Below are positions 19,871-30,253 of a stretch of 64,000 nucleotides of DNA, piece by piece. Source of the stretch: Prorocentrum cordatum (taxonomy: Eukaryota; Sar; Dinophyceae; Prorocentrales; Prorocentraceae). The notes beneath the pieces were generated by a model. It saw only the letters and a list, made by a program, of their open reading frames with translations, searched no databases and had not been told where the DNA came from. Numbering within the stretch: the first letter of the stretch is position 1; each line of letters begins with the position of its first letter. Location: contig CAUYUJ010018482.1 of the NCBI GenBank assembly GCA_963575745.1, positions 765,928-829,927 on the forward strand, written 5' to 3'. A program made the translations under genes and the position numbers.

Positions 19871-21211
19871 AAGAATACAGCTGGTGCCGTCCTGCCCTAT
19901 GGGATTCGGCCGCCCCCACGTGCCCGCCTCGCCCTTCCTGAGCTCCGACGTTCCTAGTCCTCCCCGAGCCCCGGTAGTCATACATCACCGAGCGCGTTCC
20001 ACCACTCGCAAAGTGCCTACTTGCAAACTTCCGAAAAACAAAAAACATGTCTTCGTCTATTTAATGGATCGTAAACCCTTCGCGGCGGACCCAGGCCATT
20101 TGCTAGTTACCTTGCGAGAAGTGCAACGCGCTTGTCTATTAAAGCACGGCGGAGGGCGTTGTGGCCGTTCTCGGCTTCCGAGGAGCCCTTTTCCGTGTCC
20201 CGTGGCCCTCAAAGGCCGACCTGGGATTCGGCACGACGGGATAGACACGAAAGAGTGCCGAGAATGACCGACGGCAGTTTTTGTATATTTCGAACATGGC
20301 TCGTCGTCGCTGTCTCCGCGGGCGTGGTCCGTTGGAGACAGTCTCCTGCCCTGCAATAGCGGCCGATGCCGGTTTGGGGCGACCTGTGTTGTTGGGTATC
20401 GCGCCCATTGTTGTTCCGTGCACAATTCGGGCGTGCCAAGGGATGATCAACTTCTCTTGGGGGAGGGGTCCAGACCTCTGGGTGTCAACGTTGTTGAGAA
20501 AAGCCACGACGTCGTGGGTTCTGGGGTCCCTCCGCACCCCCGCGGGAGCGGGAGGAGATGCTGCCCGAAACAGGTGCCCGCGCCCATCGCGCCAAGACGA
20601 CGGTACGACGAAGTGCATCCAAAGAAACGATAGCCCCTTCCCCCCCACACCCGAAGTTGCCAGAGCTACGCGCGAGGCAACGCGCGAAGGACAAACTGTG
20701 TACACTTCAACTGTGGGCTTGTGGGGGAGGAGGGGGGAAATCACGTTGGATAAGATATGATTCATCATCATGCGGTATGGTCTTCGCGCCATGGGTTTGG
20801 ACACTTGGTCTCCCCTCCAGGGCCCGTTGCCCCTCAGCAACCCTCTCCTCTGCTGCCAGCCGCTGCAGGACGCGGCAGGCGGGAGGGCCTCGTCTCGCGA
20901 AGAAGTGGGCTCCCCTGCCCGCACTTCGAAGAAGAACTCTTCTCTTTTTTTTTTTTGTTATTTTTCCCGTCGGCGGCGAGGCTGGGTAGTCCGCACCAGC
21001 GAAAGAGCGAAGCCGGGGCACCACGAAGCAAATCTTCCGGTGTGCAAGAGAGGGAGGAGGACAAAGGGGCCGCGGGCGGAAGGGGAGGAGGAGGCGCTCA
21101 GAGGCGGAAGACTTCCACCATGCGGGCCGGGGCGGCAGCAGCGGCGCAGCGGCGGCGACCAGGGGACCTGGGAGCGTGCGCTGGGCGGGCTCGAAAAAGA
21201 AAGCACGGTAT
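19871..21211. other. no confident gene; one long minus-strand frame
   Basis: A 261-codon minus frame (20139-20924) and a 159-codon plus frame (20281-20760) overlap on opposite strands, so at most one can be real. The minus one contains IIPWHARIVHGTTMGAIPNN but no known domain. 20939-20956 is a T run. No repeat family recognised. Confidence 0.35.
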
Positions 21212-21378
21212 AACCATAAACTTTTGGCGCCCCGCGCGGATTTATTGGATCTGCGCTGGAGCGCCCTGCCGGCGCCTCCGGCGCCGCCCATGGCGCGCTC
21301 CGCGCGCCAGGGGAGGGGGGTCCAGCTCAGAACCAAGAGATCCGCGCGGACCGCCACAAGCTGATGCTTATGCCGGTT
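21212..21378. mobile_element. family A element
   Basis: GGTATAACCATAAAC...GATGCTTATGCC ends, 'gcgcggatttattggatctgcgctgg' mirrored by 'agatccgcgcgg', core GGCGCCTCCGGCGCCGCC and GGCGCGCTCCGCGCGCC. Confidence 0.85.
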
Positions 21379-21429
21379 TCTGTTCCTCGCGCATCTCGCG
21401 GCCAGCGCCCGTGCCCCGCGCCGTGCCTG

Positions 21430-21640
21430 CGGGCAAGGTCCGCATCCACATCCACGGCGTCTTGGAGCTTCGAGCTCCCTTCCCCAGACACCCGAGGCGC
21501 AGTGGATATGGATACAAGTCTTGCCCCCAGGGGCTAGGTTTCTGTCCATATCCACTGCGCCTCGGCATTGTGGCGCCCCTTCCCAGGAAGTCCAAGACGC
21601 AGTGGATGTGGATATAAATGTTCCCTGCACCCCTTGGCGA
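21430..21640. repeat. family T repeat
   Basis: 'Cgcatccacatccacggcgt' is inverted twice within the block as GAGGCGCAGTGGATATGGAT and AGACGCAGTGGATGTGGAT, giving three related arms around small spacers with 'cccttccccag'. Confidence 0.7.
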
Positions 21641-21661
21641 CCCCTGAGATTTTCCTGGGAA

Positions 21662-21761
21662 NNNNNNNNNNNNNNNNNNNNNNNNNNNNNNNNNNNNNNN
21701 NNNNNNNNNNNNNNNNNNNNNNNNNNNNNNNNNNNNNNNNNNNNNNNNNNNNNNNNNNNNN
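21662..21761. other. assembly gap, 100 N
   Basis: Exactly 100 N, the usual placeholder for a gap of unknown size. Open frames drawn through it are meaningless. Confidence 0.99.
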
Positions 21762-21954
21762 AGAAGCCTCTCGCGGCCTTGTGTCGGCCGCTCGGGGCCA
21801 GTGCCTGGCTGCCACACCCGCAGCACTCCTGTGGGGCGACCTCCGGCCGCCCTGGGGCCGTCTTGAGGCCGCGGAGAGCACGAGGGAGCAAGAGGTGGGT
21901 GTAATCCCGGCGGCTGGTCCGCGTCGTCTTCTCTCGGGAGCCATGCGACGGGGG

Positions 21955-22070
21955 TCAATACAGACGGGGGTCCGCCAGAGCGCCGGATCTTGCGGTGTCC
22001 TGCAGAACCAGGGCTGCGCTGACCCGGGCCAGGGCGCAGGCTCCTGCAGGATCCTGCAGGATTTTGCCAG
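21955..22070. repeat. family N repeat (ATCCTGCAGGAT)
   Basis: 'Gacgggggtc.gccag.gcgc.ggatc' then CCTGCAGAACCAGGG.TGC, 'ctgacccg', then CTCCTGCAGGATCCTGCAGG. The second copy at 40915-41025 matches in the same order. Palindromic PstI-like cores repeat inside. Confidence 0.7.
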
Positions 22071-22307
22071 ATGTTCTTGATGCTGATGTCGGGGGCCGAT
22101 GGTCACCGCCACTGCCCGCGCACCTTTCGACTGGCTTGTGTCACGGCTTGTGTGTGTATGCGTTGGTGGTGTACAAGCAGCGTGTCCCCAGGGACTCCCT
22201 CTGCTGTACACAGCCCCCGCTCCGCGGCCTCGTGCCGCACAAGCTTGCTCGTGGGGGTCGTGTGCACAATTCGCGCCCCCTGGAAGGTGTGGATGGAGGG
22301 TGGTGGG

Positions 22308-22314
<7 letters not shown>

Positions 22315-22343
<29 letters not shown>

Positions 22344-22615
22344 ACCAGGCTGAAGCACGTCCTTGCTCCTGTGCTTGGCATCGCCTTACCTCGATGCCGA
22401 TCTCATGGAGCGGGGCTCGCTCTCTCTCTCTCTCTCTCGTCTGCTCGGGCATCCTCCTCCTCCTCCTCCTCCTCCTTCCACCTCCTCCACCCCCCTCCCC
22501 TTCCTCCTCCCTCCTACCTCCTCACCTCCTCCATCCTCCTTCCTCCTTCCCTCCTCCTCCTCCCCCTCCTCCTCCTCCTCCTCCTCCTCCTCCTCCTCCC
22601 CCTCCCCCTCCCCCA
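22315..22615 (+). repeat. TC runs followed by a CTC array
   Basis: TC dinucleotide runs at about 22313-22341 and 22420-22438, then CTC/CTCCCTC from 22450 to 22615, merging into GC-rich DNA that carries no supported gene. Confidence 0.85.
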
Positions 22616-22754
22616 GGCCGCGGGCGTGGGAGCGCGCGCGGAGGGCGCTGCGCCTCCGCGCACCGCCGCTCCGGGCGCGCTCGCTCGCGCGCGGCCTGCC
22701 CGGGCGCAGGGGCGGAGGGGCGGGCCGCTGCGCCGCACGGGCGGCCAGGGCGGG

Positions 22755-22927
22755 GAGGGGCGGACAGAACCCCCAACAGTGACACGCCGATTAGTGAGTT
22801 GTCCGTCTTCGGCTCTCGAGAGGGCGCCGCGGCCGTTATTTTCCAGGCCTGCGCCCGCCAGGTTTGGGCCTCAGGTCGTTTTTTCACTAAGCCACGTTTT
22901 ACTGAAGGGGGGTCTGTCCATCCCCGA
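22755..22927. mobile_element. family D element
   Basis: GGGGCGGACAGAACCCCC to GGGGGGTCTGTCCATCCCCGA; about 90 % identical by eye to 6080-6250. The left terminus is decayed and a target duplication is not clear. Confidence 0.8.
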
Positions 22928-22986
22928 ATGGCGGGGAGGGGGGGAAGGGGGAGCGACAGGCGAGGCATCTCTCGAAGAAGAAGAAA

Positions 22987-23157
22987 CGCCATGAGCATAA
23001 CCTTTTGGCGCTCCGCGCGGATCTCCTGGATCTCAGCTGGACCCGCCTCCCTGGCGCGCGGAGCGCGCCAGGGGCGGCGTCGCAGGCGCCGCCGGGGGGG
23101 CCCAGCGCGGATCCAAGGAATCCGCGCGGAGTGTCACAAGTTGATGTTCATGGCGTT
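22987..23157. mobile_element. family A element
   Basis: GCCATGAGCATAAC to GTTGATGTTCATGGC, with 'gcgcggatctcctggatc' mirrored by 'gatccaaggaatccgcgc' and the GGCGCGCGGAGCGCGCC core. 23158-23600 to its right holds no recognised feature. Confidence 0.85.
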
Positions 23158-23604
23158 TATTCTCTTTCGAGTCTCGGAAACGGATGGCCAGACACCCCGC
23201 AGGGAGTGAAAGACCACCCGCCCCGCCAGACACGAATGCCGCTGACCCCTGCCCACCAGTCGAAGCCTGACACCATCAGCTCCGTCCACGCAGCTCCCAT
23301 CCGAGGGCCCTCCTCCCTCGCGGAGGGGCCAAGGGGGACAGATTCAAGGATTTCGAGCGTTGCCTCCAGCCCTCCTTTTGCCTCTGCTATCGAATGCCGA
23401 CTGGGACCGCGCGGTGGGGAGGGGTTGTCCCTGGGAAGCGGGGCGATGATGAACTCTGCTTTGCCAGATGGTGGCCGCCACGAGGCTGTGGCCAGAGGGG
23501 TGGTCAAGAAGCTACGGCACCAGGTCATCATTTCTGGTGTTTGTTGAACCCTCATCCTGCCGAATCGACTTAAGTCGACTAGCGAAGTTCCCTTCGGGGC
23601 CCAT

Positions 23605-23786
23605 TCGTCTGCTCCTCCTCCTTCGCCCTCCTCCTCCTCCTCCTCCTCCTCCCTCCTCCTCCTCCTCCTCCTCCTCCGCCTCCTCCTCCATCTCCTCCAT
23701 CTCCTCCTCCCCCTCGTCCTCCTCCTCCTCCTCCTACTACTACCACTACCACTACAACTACCACTACCACCTATTACTACTACTAG

Positions 23787-23855
<69 letters not shown>

Positions 23856-23890
23856 GACGACTACTACTACTTTTAACCTACTACTACTAC

Positions 23891-23926
<36 letters not shown>

Positions 23927-24208
23927 ACTGCTACTACTACTACTACTTACTACTACTACTAGTAACTACTACTACTACTTACTACTACTTTACTACTATT
24001 ACTACTACTACTTCACTACTACTACTACTACTACTACTACACTACCACTACCACTACCACTACTACTACTACTTATACTACTACTACTACCACTACTACT
24101 ACTACGACTACTACTACGCTATACTACGACTACGACTACGACTACGACGGCGACACGACGACGACGACGACGACGACGACTACTTACTACTACTGCTACT
24201 GCCGTTAC

Positions 24209-24255
<47 letters not shown>

Positions 24256-24637
24256 TACTACTACCACTTACTACTACTACTACTACTTCTACTTCTACTA
24301 CTTCGACTTACTACTACTACTATTGCTCTACTACTGTGGCTACTTACTACTACTAATACTACGACTACGAATACTACTTACTACTACTTCTACATACTCT
24401 ACTTCTACTACCTTTCTACTACTTCTACGACTACTACTATTGCTGCTGCTGCTGCTGCTACTAATACTATACCTAATACGACTACGAACTACTACGAACT
24501 ACTATACTACTACGACTACTACTACTACTACTACTACTATACTACTACTTACTACTACTACTACCTACTACTTCTTTACTACTACTACTATTGCTGCTGC
24601 TGCTGCTGCTACTACTACTACTACTACTACGACTACG

Positions 24638-24687
<50 letters not shown>

Positions 24688-24724
24688 AACTACTACTACT
24701 ACGACTACTACTACTACTATTACG

Positions 24725-24786
<62 letters not shown>
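23605..24786 (+). repeat. compound CTC then ACT microsatellite, ~1.2 kb
   Basis: CTC triplets to about 23732, then over 1 kb dominated by ACT/CTA/TAC triplets with short GCT, GAC and ACC tracts (CGACGACGACGA near 24155, GCTGCTGCTGCT near 24440 and 24590). Interruptions shift the phase repeatedly. Poly-Thr/Leu/Tyr ORFs here are artefacts. Confidence 0.95.
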
Positions 24787-25072
24787 GACCCCATCCGCGC
24801 CACATAAAGTCTCTCAGATCTCGGCGCCGGGCAGCTCTACAATGAGTGCTAGGCTCTCCCCGAGGGGGTTCAGCCTCGCGGAAGGCTTCACAGAGGCCGA
24901 ACACACGAGGGCGGGGCACCGCCAGAAGGCGGCCCAGAACCCTTCGCCCTAGGGAGCCACGCCCCCCGGGGCAGGACCCGAGCCGGGGGCAGGGACGAAG
25001 CGGAACCCCCTCGAGGACCGCCCAGCCCCCCGCCCGCTGACGGCCCGCGCGGGCCGCGAGGCCGATCACACT

Positions 25073-25411
25073 CTACATCGCATGGGCCTTCATGCCCCCC
25101 TCCTGCTGCGCCGAGCAGACATGCTGCGACGTCCGCCCCCGACCCTTCGACACCTCGACCTCCGCGATGGTTACGCCGATCTCCTTCATCTCCCCTGTCG
25201 CGCTGAGGGCGGTGAGTATGTCCTCCTCCTCCTCCTCCTCCTCCTCCTCCTCCTTCTGGTCAAGTTCCTGGAGCGAGACACCTTTCATCCCTTCAAGCAC
25301 CAGCTGGATGCAGTGCTTGTCGAGGTGGTCGGACAGCATCTCTGTACCCATCTTTTCGAAAAGCTGGAAGGGAGCCTTCGTCATCGTCTCCTCTGGCCCG
25401 AACTTGGCCAT
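25073..25411 (-). CDS. hypothetical protein with poly-Glu tract
   Basis: ATG at 25411 starts MAKFGPEETMTKAPFQLF, followed by EKMGTEMLSDHLDKHC, LVLEGMKGVSLQELDQK, then about 11 Glu encoded by a CTC (GAG) array and DILTALSATGEMKEIGVTIAEVEV, ending KAHAM at 25073 (112 aa). Codon choice is strongly GC-ending and residue make-up is protein-like. In the same frame a TAG precedes the ATG by a few codons, just upstream of TTTTCAG, so this might be a 3' exon rather than a whole gene. No family recognised. Confidence 0.45.
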   Translation of the reverse strand: MAKFGPEETMTKAPFQLFEKMGTEMLSDHLDKHCIQLVLEGMKGVSLQELDQKEEEEEEEEEEDILTALSATGEMKEIGVTIAEVEVSKGRGRTSQHVCSAQQEGGMKAHAM

Positions 25412-25507
25412 CGACCCCGCGTGTGCTGAAAACTAGGCGAGGTGTGTGATCTCTTCCAAAGGTGGCATGCGAGGAGGACCCCCCCACTTTCGCGAAACAA
25501 TGTCCAC

Positions 25508-25508
<1 letters not shown>

Positions 25509-25538
<30 letters not shown>

Positions 25539-25775
25539 CTCATCCTCCTCCTCCTCATCATCATCATCCTCCCTCCTCCTCCCTCCTCCCTCCTCCTCCT
25601 CCTCCTCCTCCTCCTCCTTCATCTCCTCATCCTCATCCTCATCCTCATCCTCCCTCCTCCTCCTCCTCCTCCTCCTCTTTCTCCTCCTCCTCATCTCTTC
25701 CTGATCCTCCTCCTCCTCCCTCTCCTCCTCCTCCTCCTCCTCGTCCTCCTCCTCCTCCTCCTCCTCCTCCTACTG
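25509..25775 (+). repeat. CTC/CATCCT array
   Basis: CTC triplets mixed with CATCCT hexamers and CTCCCTC. About 265 bp. Confidence 0.9.
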
Positions 25776-25987
25776 CCCACCCCCGGTGCCGTGTATGGCT
25801 TGCCGATGGTTCCCCCCGCGCGGCCCCCCGCGGGCACGGAGAGCCCATCGCCGGCCGGCCAGCGGAGAGGCGCGTGGCTCAGCGCGCTCGGAGCGGGGCG
25901 AGCACGAGGAGCCGTCGGAGTCTGCAGGGCGGATGCCCCGAGCGTGATGTCGGGCATGTCCTTCGGCGGGAGGAGTATTCAACAAGG

Positions 25988-26152
25988 GCGCCCTCGAGGG
26001 CGCGAAGTTATTCTCGCTTCGCGCTTCGCGGTTCGGCTCGGATTGCTTCTCGTCCTCCTCTTCTCCCCTGGGAGGCGGCGCGAGAGCGCGAAGTTATTCG
26101 CACTTCGCGCTTCGCGCAGCGCGAAGCGCGAATTTAGGAGCCCTTGATTCAA
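25988..26152. mobile_element. family H element
   Basis: Starts GGCGCGAAGTTATTCTCGC-like with CGCTTCGCG palindromes, a CTCCTC middle, then again GCGCGAAGTTATTCGCAC and GCGCGAAGCGCGAA, ending GGAGCCC. The second copy, 57809-57970, has the same order and the same GGGCTCCC/GGGAGCCC outer ends. Confidence 0.7.
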
Positions 26153-26264
26153 GAATAGTTGATTTAAAAATGATGGGGGCGGTGTTTCGATTGTTGCTCG
26201 ACCGTTGTCTTTGTTCTGCTTCGTTCGATTCTGTTCGATGACGTTTGATTCTGTCCTCTCTAGG

Positions 26265-26455
26265 CCTCCCGGATGAGGTCGGAGTAGATAGATGGGGTCG
26301 GAGGATCGCGCTGCATCGCCGATGCATCGGCGATGCATCGGCGATGCGGCTCGACGTGGGGCTTAATTTCATTCACGCCGACGTCGTCGATGCATTGCCG
26401 ACGTCGCCCGATGCGGCGAGATCGTCCGACCCCATCTGCTCGGACCCCATCTAGG
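26265..26455. mobile_element. family F element (long inverted repeats, GATGCATCGG interior)
   Basis: 'Ggcctcccggatgaggtcgg...gatggggtcggaggatcgcgc' at left, 'atctgctcggaccccatctaggaaac' at right; inside are GATGCATCGGC repeats and 'gcggctcgacg.gg.g..taatttcattcacgccgacgtcg'. Copies: 32262-32470, 40500-40760, 44880-45055, 56555-56715, 62128-62325, partial 62757-62840. Confidence 0.75.
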
Positions 26456-26469
26456 AAACCTCCATCCTT

Positions 26470-26620
26470 CGACAGGAGGAGTATGCACGAATAGCGAAAC
26501 ATAGCCCGGGAACGATGTTTCGACGGTTCCTCGACCGCGTTCTGTGTTTCTGCTTCTGGCTACGTGCAACGTTTCTTCCAAAATCCGCGTGACGGAGGAC
26601 ATGCCCGACCTAGCGCGAGC
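26470..26620. mobile_element. family C element, left end decayed
   Basis: 'Cgacaggaggagtatgcac', 'aacatagcccgggaacgatgttt' and the right end ATGCCCGACCTA match family C, but the left TTAAGTCGGGC has been lost where the family F element ends. Confidence 0.6.
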
Positions 26621-26998
26621 GAGTGACGTCCGCGCGGGCGCGAGGGTCCAACGCCGATGTGTGGCCGCAGGCGGGGGCGCGAGCAGGGTGGCGTGGGCAC
26701 CATCGGTGCGGACACGAGCAGCGAGCGCGCGGGCCGCGTGAGCGTGGGCAGAGTGAGCATCGGAGCAAGCTTGATCGGCCTGGGACGGGGCCAGACCTGA
26801 ACGGTGCTTCTGGCGATTTCGTGGGCCGCTTTCGTTTCGATGTCGTTCTGCGGCAGAGGCGGACTCGAGACAACAGCGAGGGAACACGAAAGCAAAACGA
26901 AAACGAAAATCACCGTTTAGGTTCGGCCCTGGAATGAGCATCGGAGCAAGCTTGAGCAGCCTGGAACTCGAAGAAGAAGAATAATAATAATAATAAAC

Positions 26999-27153
26999 GC
27001 CACAGACATAAACGTTTGGCGCTCCGCGCGGATCTCTCGGACCCTTCCTGGGCCACCCCGGCGGCGCCTCCGGCGCCGCCCCTGGCGCGCGTCCAGTGCA
27101 GATGCAAGAAATCCGCGCGGACCGTCGCAAGCTCATGTGCATGCCGCTTTTCT
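26999..27153. mobile_element. family A element
   Basis: GCCACAGACATAAACG to TCATGTGCATGCCGC; 'gcgcggatctctcggac' and 'aaatccgcgcgg' inverted; the second half of the GGCGCGC palindrome is missing. Confidence 0.75.
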
Positions 27154-27264
27154 TCTTCCAGGAACGTTGCGACCGTCCAGACCGTGCGTCAGTCTGCCCG
27201 AGGCTGTTGCTGTGAACCGGATGCGGTTCTTTCACCGTTCCACGCTGCAGCCGTTATCCTCAGG

Positions 27265-27420
27265 AGGGGAGAAAACACACAGACACAATTAATCCTCGAT
27301 TCCCAGGAAAATATGGGAAAATATGGGGAGTGGGGGGGAAGACAGAAACCCAGAAAATATGGGAAAATATGGGGACTATGTTTATTTGTGTGTATTTATT
27401 TGTGTGTCCTAATTTCCCTT
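27265..27420. mobile_element. family B element (ACACACAGACACAA / TTTGTGTGTCC)
   Basis: TCAGGAGG, then ACACACAGACACAATTAATCC, two near-identical halves of AAAATATGGGAAAATATGGGG around GGGGGGAAGACAGAAACCC, and TTTATTTGTGTGT at right. Copies: 41517-41687, 44207-44370, 56294-56452 and a divergent one at 61308-61466. Confidence 0.8.
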
Positions 27421-27537
27421 TATCCATGCTGTGTAATACGCCTCCGCGTGCAAAGGGCACGGTGGCGTATCTGTACTTCCAGCAGGCGTGAGGCGTGAGG
27501 TGACGGCGCGTCAGTGCTGCGAGCCTTCGCATACGCC

Positions 27538-27758
27538 TTACCGTCCCATCTCGGGCCGGGCGAAAGGGGGGGATTGGGAAAGGGGGGGTTACGAAATTTG
27601 CTGCATGCAGCTGGTTTCGGCCTCACCGAGGGGCCCATTCCTCGATACATAGCCGCCTCCGGCGCCGGGAGGCGCCGGGAAAATCAGCTACGTGAGCTGA
27701 TTCTCAAACCCCCCCTTTGCTATCCCCCCCTTTCGCCCGACCCGATTACCGTCCCATC
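27538..27758. mobile_element. family I element with exact 13-bp flanking duplication
   Basis: Element 27551-27745 begins TCGGGCCGGGCGAAAGGGGG and ends CCCCCTTTCGCCCGACCCGA (inverted repeat about 20 bp). TTACCGTCCCATC is present on both sides (27538-27550, 27746-27758). The inside has ACGAAATTTGCTGCATGCAGC and GGAGGCGCCGGGAAAATCAGC. A second copy is at 43834-44036. Confidence 0.85.
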
Positions 27759-28460
27759 TCTTGTATACCTTGCTCATGTCGCTCCTTCAGGTCCTTCAGG
27801 ACCTCCCCACTGACTGTGTGATCTTGCAGTGGGAGATGGCATTGGCGCAGCTCGGCGCCGATCTCGGTGAGAGCCTGGTGCCCCGAGCATCGATATTCAC
27901 ACGGAGATCTCGACAGCCGTTTTGTGAGGAAGCGTCCGTGGACGCTTCACCCAGTGATTTGCGCCCAGGCCATGGGCCTACTTGCACGGCCTTTCGGGCC
28001 GCAAGTTTGCCACATGATGTGCAGTACTTTCAGCGCCGCAACCATCCGCCCCCCCCTCAGCAGGAGCGATGGCGGCGGAGGGAGGTTCAAGGGCAAACGA
28101 GTGGGAATGCAACACGAAGTGGGATCAGGTTGCCAGCGCTCCACTCGCTTTTGCAGCCGCGTTTCGCTGCTCTGAGTTGCGTTCCTTCAGCACTGGCCGC
28201 TGTTTTGTTTCACTGCTGTCTCGGAATCGCAGTCATGCTTCGCTCGCATGATCCTCCATTCCATCTTTGAGGACTGCGCGAGACCTTCCAGTGATCGGGC
28301 CTGAGCCAGCTCTTTTCCTTGTGGATTGGCCATATACAGGAAGCTTGTCTTTCTCACGGGTGTCATGTGCTTGCAAGGAATTTGCTCGATGCAAGGGTCG
28401 AAGTCTCGACGTCGCTTCCACTCGTTCTCTAGCTCTCCCGCAATAAATGCGGCGCGCACT
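27759..28460. other. single-copy-looking stretch, possible minus-strand coding piece
   Basis: Minus frame 28187-28459 reads MRAAFIAGELENEWKRRRD, DFDPCIEQIPCKHMTPVRK, and LYMANPQGKELAQARSL, protein-like but unidentified. Plus frame 27761-28270 overlaps only partly. No repeats noticed. Possibly an exon; not assigned. Confidence 0.3.
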
Positions 28461-28704
28461 TTGACTCGCGAGACTCAGCGGCTACGGTGGCTGCATGCGT
28501 ACTGGCACACGGGCTCGAGAAAATGGTGGCCTTCATCCAAAAACGGTGTTCGAAGTCAAATGACGGGTTTTTGCAGTCAGAACCGGTTTTTTGAATCCAA
28601 AGAGCGGGTCGCGGTGCGAGATCGCGAGGATGACCGCGCGTCGTGCACGGCGCGGAGCGCAGCAGGCAGCCGGGCGATGCACGGCCAGGGCGACCCCGAT
28701 AAAA

Positions 28705-28820
28705 GGAAGGGCGGAGGAGGAGGAGGAGGAGGAGGAGGAGGAGGAGGAGGAGGAGGAGGAGGAGGAGGAGGAGAAAGAGGAGGAGGGGGAGGAGGAGGAG
28801 GAGGAGGAGGAGGAGGACCC
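28705..28820 (+). repeat. GGA array
   Basis: About 38 GGA triplets. CCCGATAAAAGGAAGGGC precedes it and a very similar CCCGACAAAAGGAAGGGC follows, so the array lies between direct repeats of a 17-bp sequence (28693-28711 and 28817-28835). Confidence 0.85.
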
Positions 28821-28981
28821 CGACAAAAGGAAGGGCAGCGTTTCGGGTTCGGGAGGGCCTCGAGCTGTCGCGCCCCGGGATGGAGAGCTGGGCCGGGCAG
28901 AGGCGGGCTTTTTGTGCCGAGGCTCGCCGTCGCCGGAGAAGCCCCCTTGCGTTCCCCCTGTGGTGCCCGCCGCTGCCGCAC

Positions 28982-28985
<4 letters not shown>

Positions 28986-29013
<28 letters not shown>

Positions 29014-29047
29014 CTCCTCCTCCTCCTCCTCCTCCTCCTCCTCCTCC
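28986..29047 (+). repeat. CTC array
   Basis: About 20 CTC triplets immediately left of the family O element. Confidence 0.9.
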
Positions 29048-29061
29048 TGGGCGATTCGGGC

Positions 29062-29222
29062 GAAGAGAACTATGCACATGCACCGATCCTGGCAAGGCCC
29101 ATTTTTGGCCCAGGATCGGTGCATGTGCCTTCCTGGCCAAGGCAGGAGGGCGCATGCACCGATCCTGGGCTCAGGATGGGCCTGGCCAGAATCGGTGCAT
29201 GTGCATAGTTCTTTTCCCTCTA
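29062..29222. mobile_element. family O element, copy 1
   Basis: Ends GAAGAGAACTATGCACATGC and its inverse GCATGTGCATAGTTCTTTTC; four alternating copies of GCACCGATCCTGG / CCAGGATCGGTGC inside give it multiple nested hairpins. Confidence 0.8.
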
Positions 29223-29410
29223 GCGATGTTCCCCCCCCCCAGCCCCCGACATCTCGACGAAGGCTGCGAAGCCGCTCGGGAAGGGGAGGGCAGCCCTTGG
29301 ATATATACCCCGGGGGGGCGGTTCGGAGGCACCCCCATCTCGAGGGTGGGCGCCCCCCCATCGTATATATCCCAGGGCTGGGCCCTGTTTTTCTGGCCCA
29401 GTCGGCAGCA

Positions 29411-29582
29411 CCACGATCGGGCGAAGAGAACTATGCACATGCACTGATCCTGGCAATGCCCATCCTTGACCCAGGATCGGTGCATATGCCTTCCTGGCCA
29501 AGGTCGGAGGGCGTATGCACCGATCATGGGCTCAGGATGGGCCTGGTCAGAATCGGTGCATGTGCATAGTTCTCTTTCCTCT
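29411..29582. mobile_element. family O element, copy 2
   Basis: Same order as 29062-29222 with scattered changes. The 190 bp between the copies contain 'tatataccccgggggggcggttcggaggcacccccat' and its partial inverse 'gggcgcccccccatcgtatatatccc'. 29583-29989 shows no gene. Confidence 0.8.
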
Positions 29583-29989
29583 ACACGAAGCCTGGGATAG
29601 GGGTCGACACTCGTGGAGTCCCAAATCCGGATAGCGGAGCGCCAGAACGGCCTGCCAAAGGCCTCTGGAGGGAATTCCAGAAGGTCGTTGGAGGAGCTTC
29701 CGAAGGAGCTTCTGGAGAGCCTCTAGGCACACGTGTTGGGAAACGAGAAGGAAAGGCCTCTCGGGACAAGTTGCAGGGTCACACAGCCCGAGAACATCGC
29801 GAAGTTTGGTGATCGTTTTCTTATTCCTGGTTTTGCCGATCGGCGCGGGCCCTCGCATGCCCCCCCTCCCCCCCCCCATGGCGTGCATCTTGGTTGTGTC
29901 TGGCGCCTGTTCCAGGCAGGTGGGGTTCCCCTTCCGCCCAACGTCGACACGCCGAAGAAGAAAACGTTCACCTGCGACAGGGTTCGACA

Positions 29990-30158
29990 TACACCTTAGG
30001 CGATGCTTAAGAAAACTTAAGTTTTCGGCCAGAGTCTCGATTATTCTTAATGTTTCAATGTAAATCCTAAGATGTGAATGGAAATGTAGGGTTTTTATTC
30101 AATTTCTGAGACTATGAATTTCTTAACCCATGATTTCTTAAGCATTTCGCAGGGTGTA
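29990..30158. mobile_element. family E element, TA at both ends
   Basis: TACACCTTAGGCGATGCTTAAGAAA at the left, inverted as TTTCTTAAGCATTTCGCAGGGTGTA at the right (about 25 bp). Inside: AAGTTTTCGGCCAGAGTCTCG and TTTCTGAGACTATGAATTTC. Copies 33131-33299 and 49438-49606 also sit exactly between TA dinucleotides, as for Tc1/mariner-type insertions. Confidence 0.85.
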
Positions 30159-30253
30159 CCCCCCGTTCCTGTGGCGACCTGCAGAGGGTCGCGCTCTGGG
30201 CGCGGCAGGCCGGGCGGAGGAAATGGCCATCGGGAGCCGCGGGGCCGGCGGGC

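Noticed and set aside
21368-22080. ORFs crossing the N gap
   Set aside because: They depend on 100 undetermined bases.
24323-24952. Poly-Thr/Leu ORFs
   Set aside because: Product of the ACT microsatellite.
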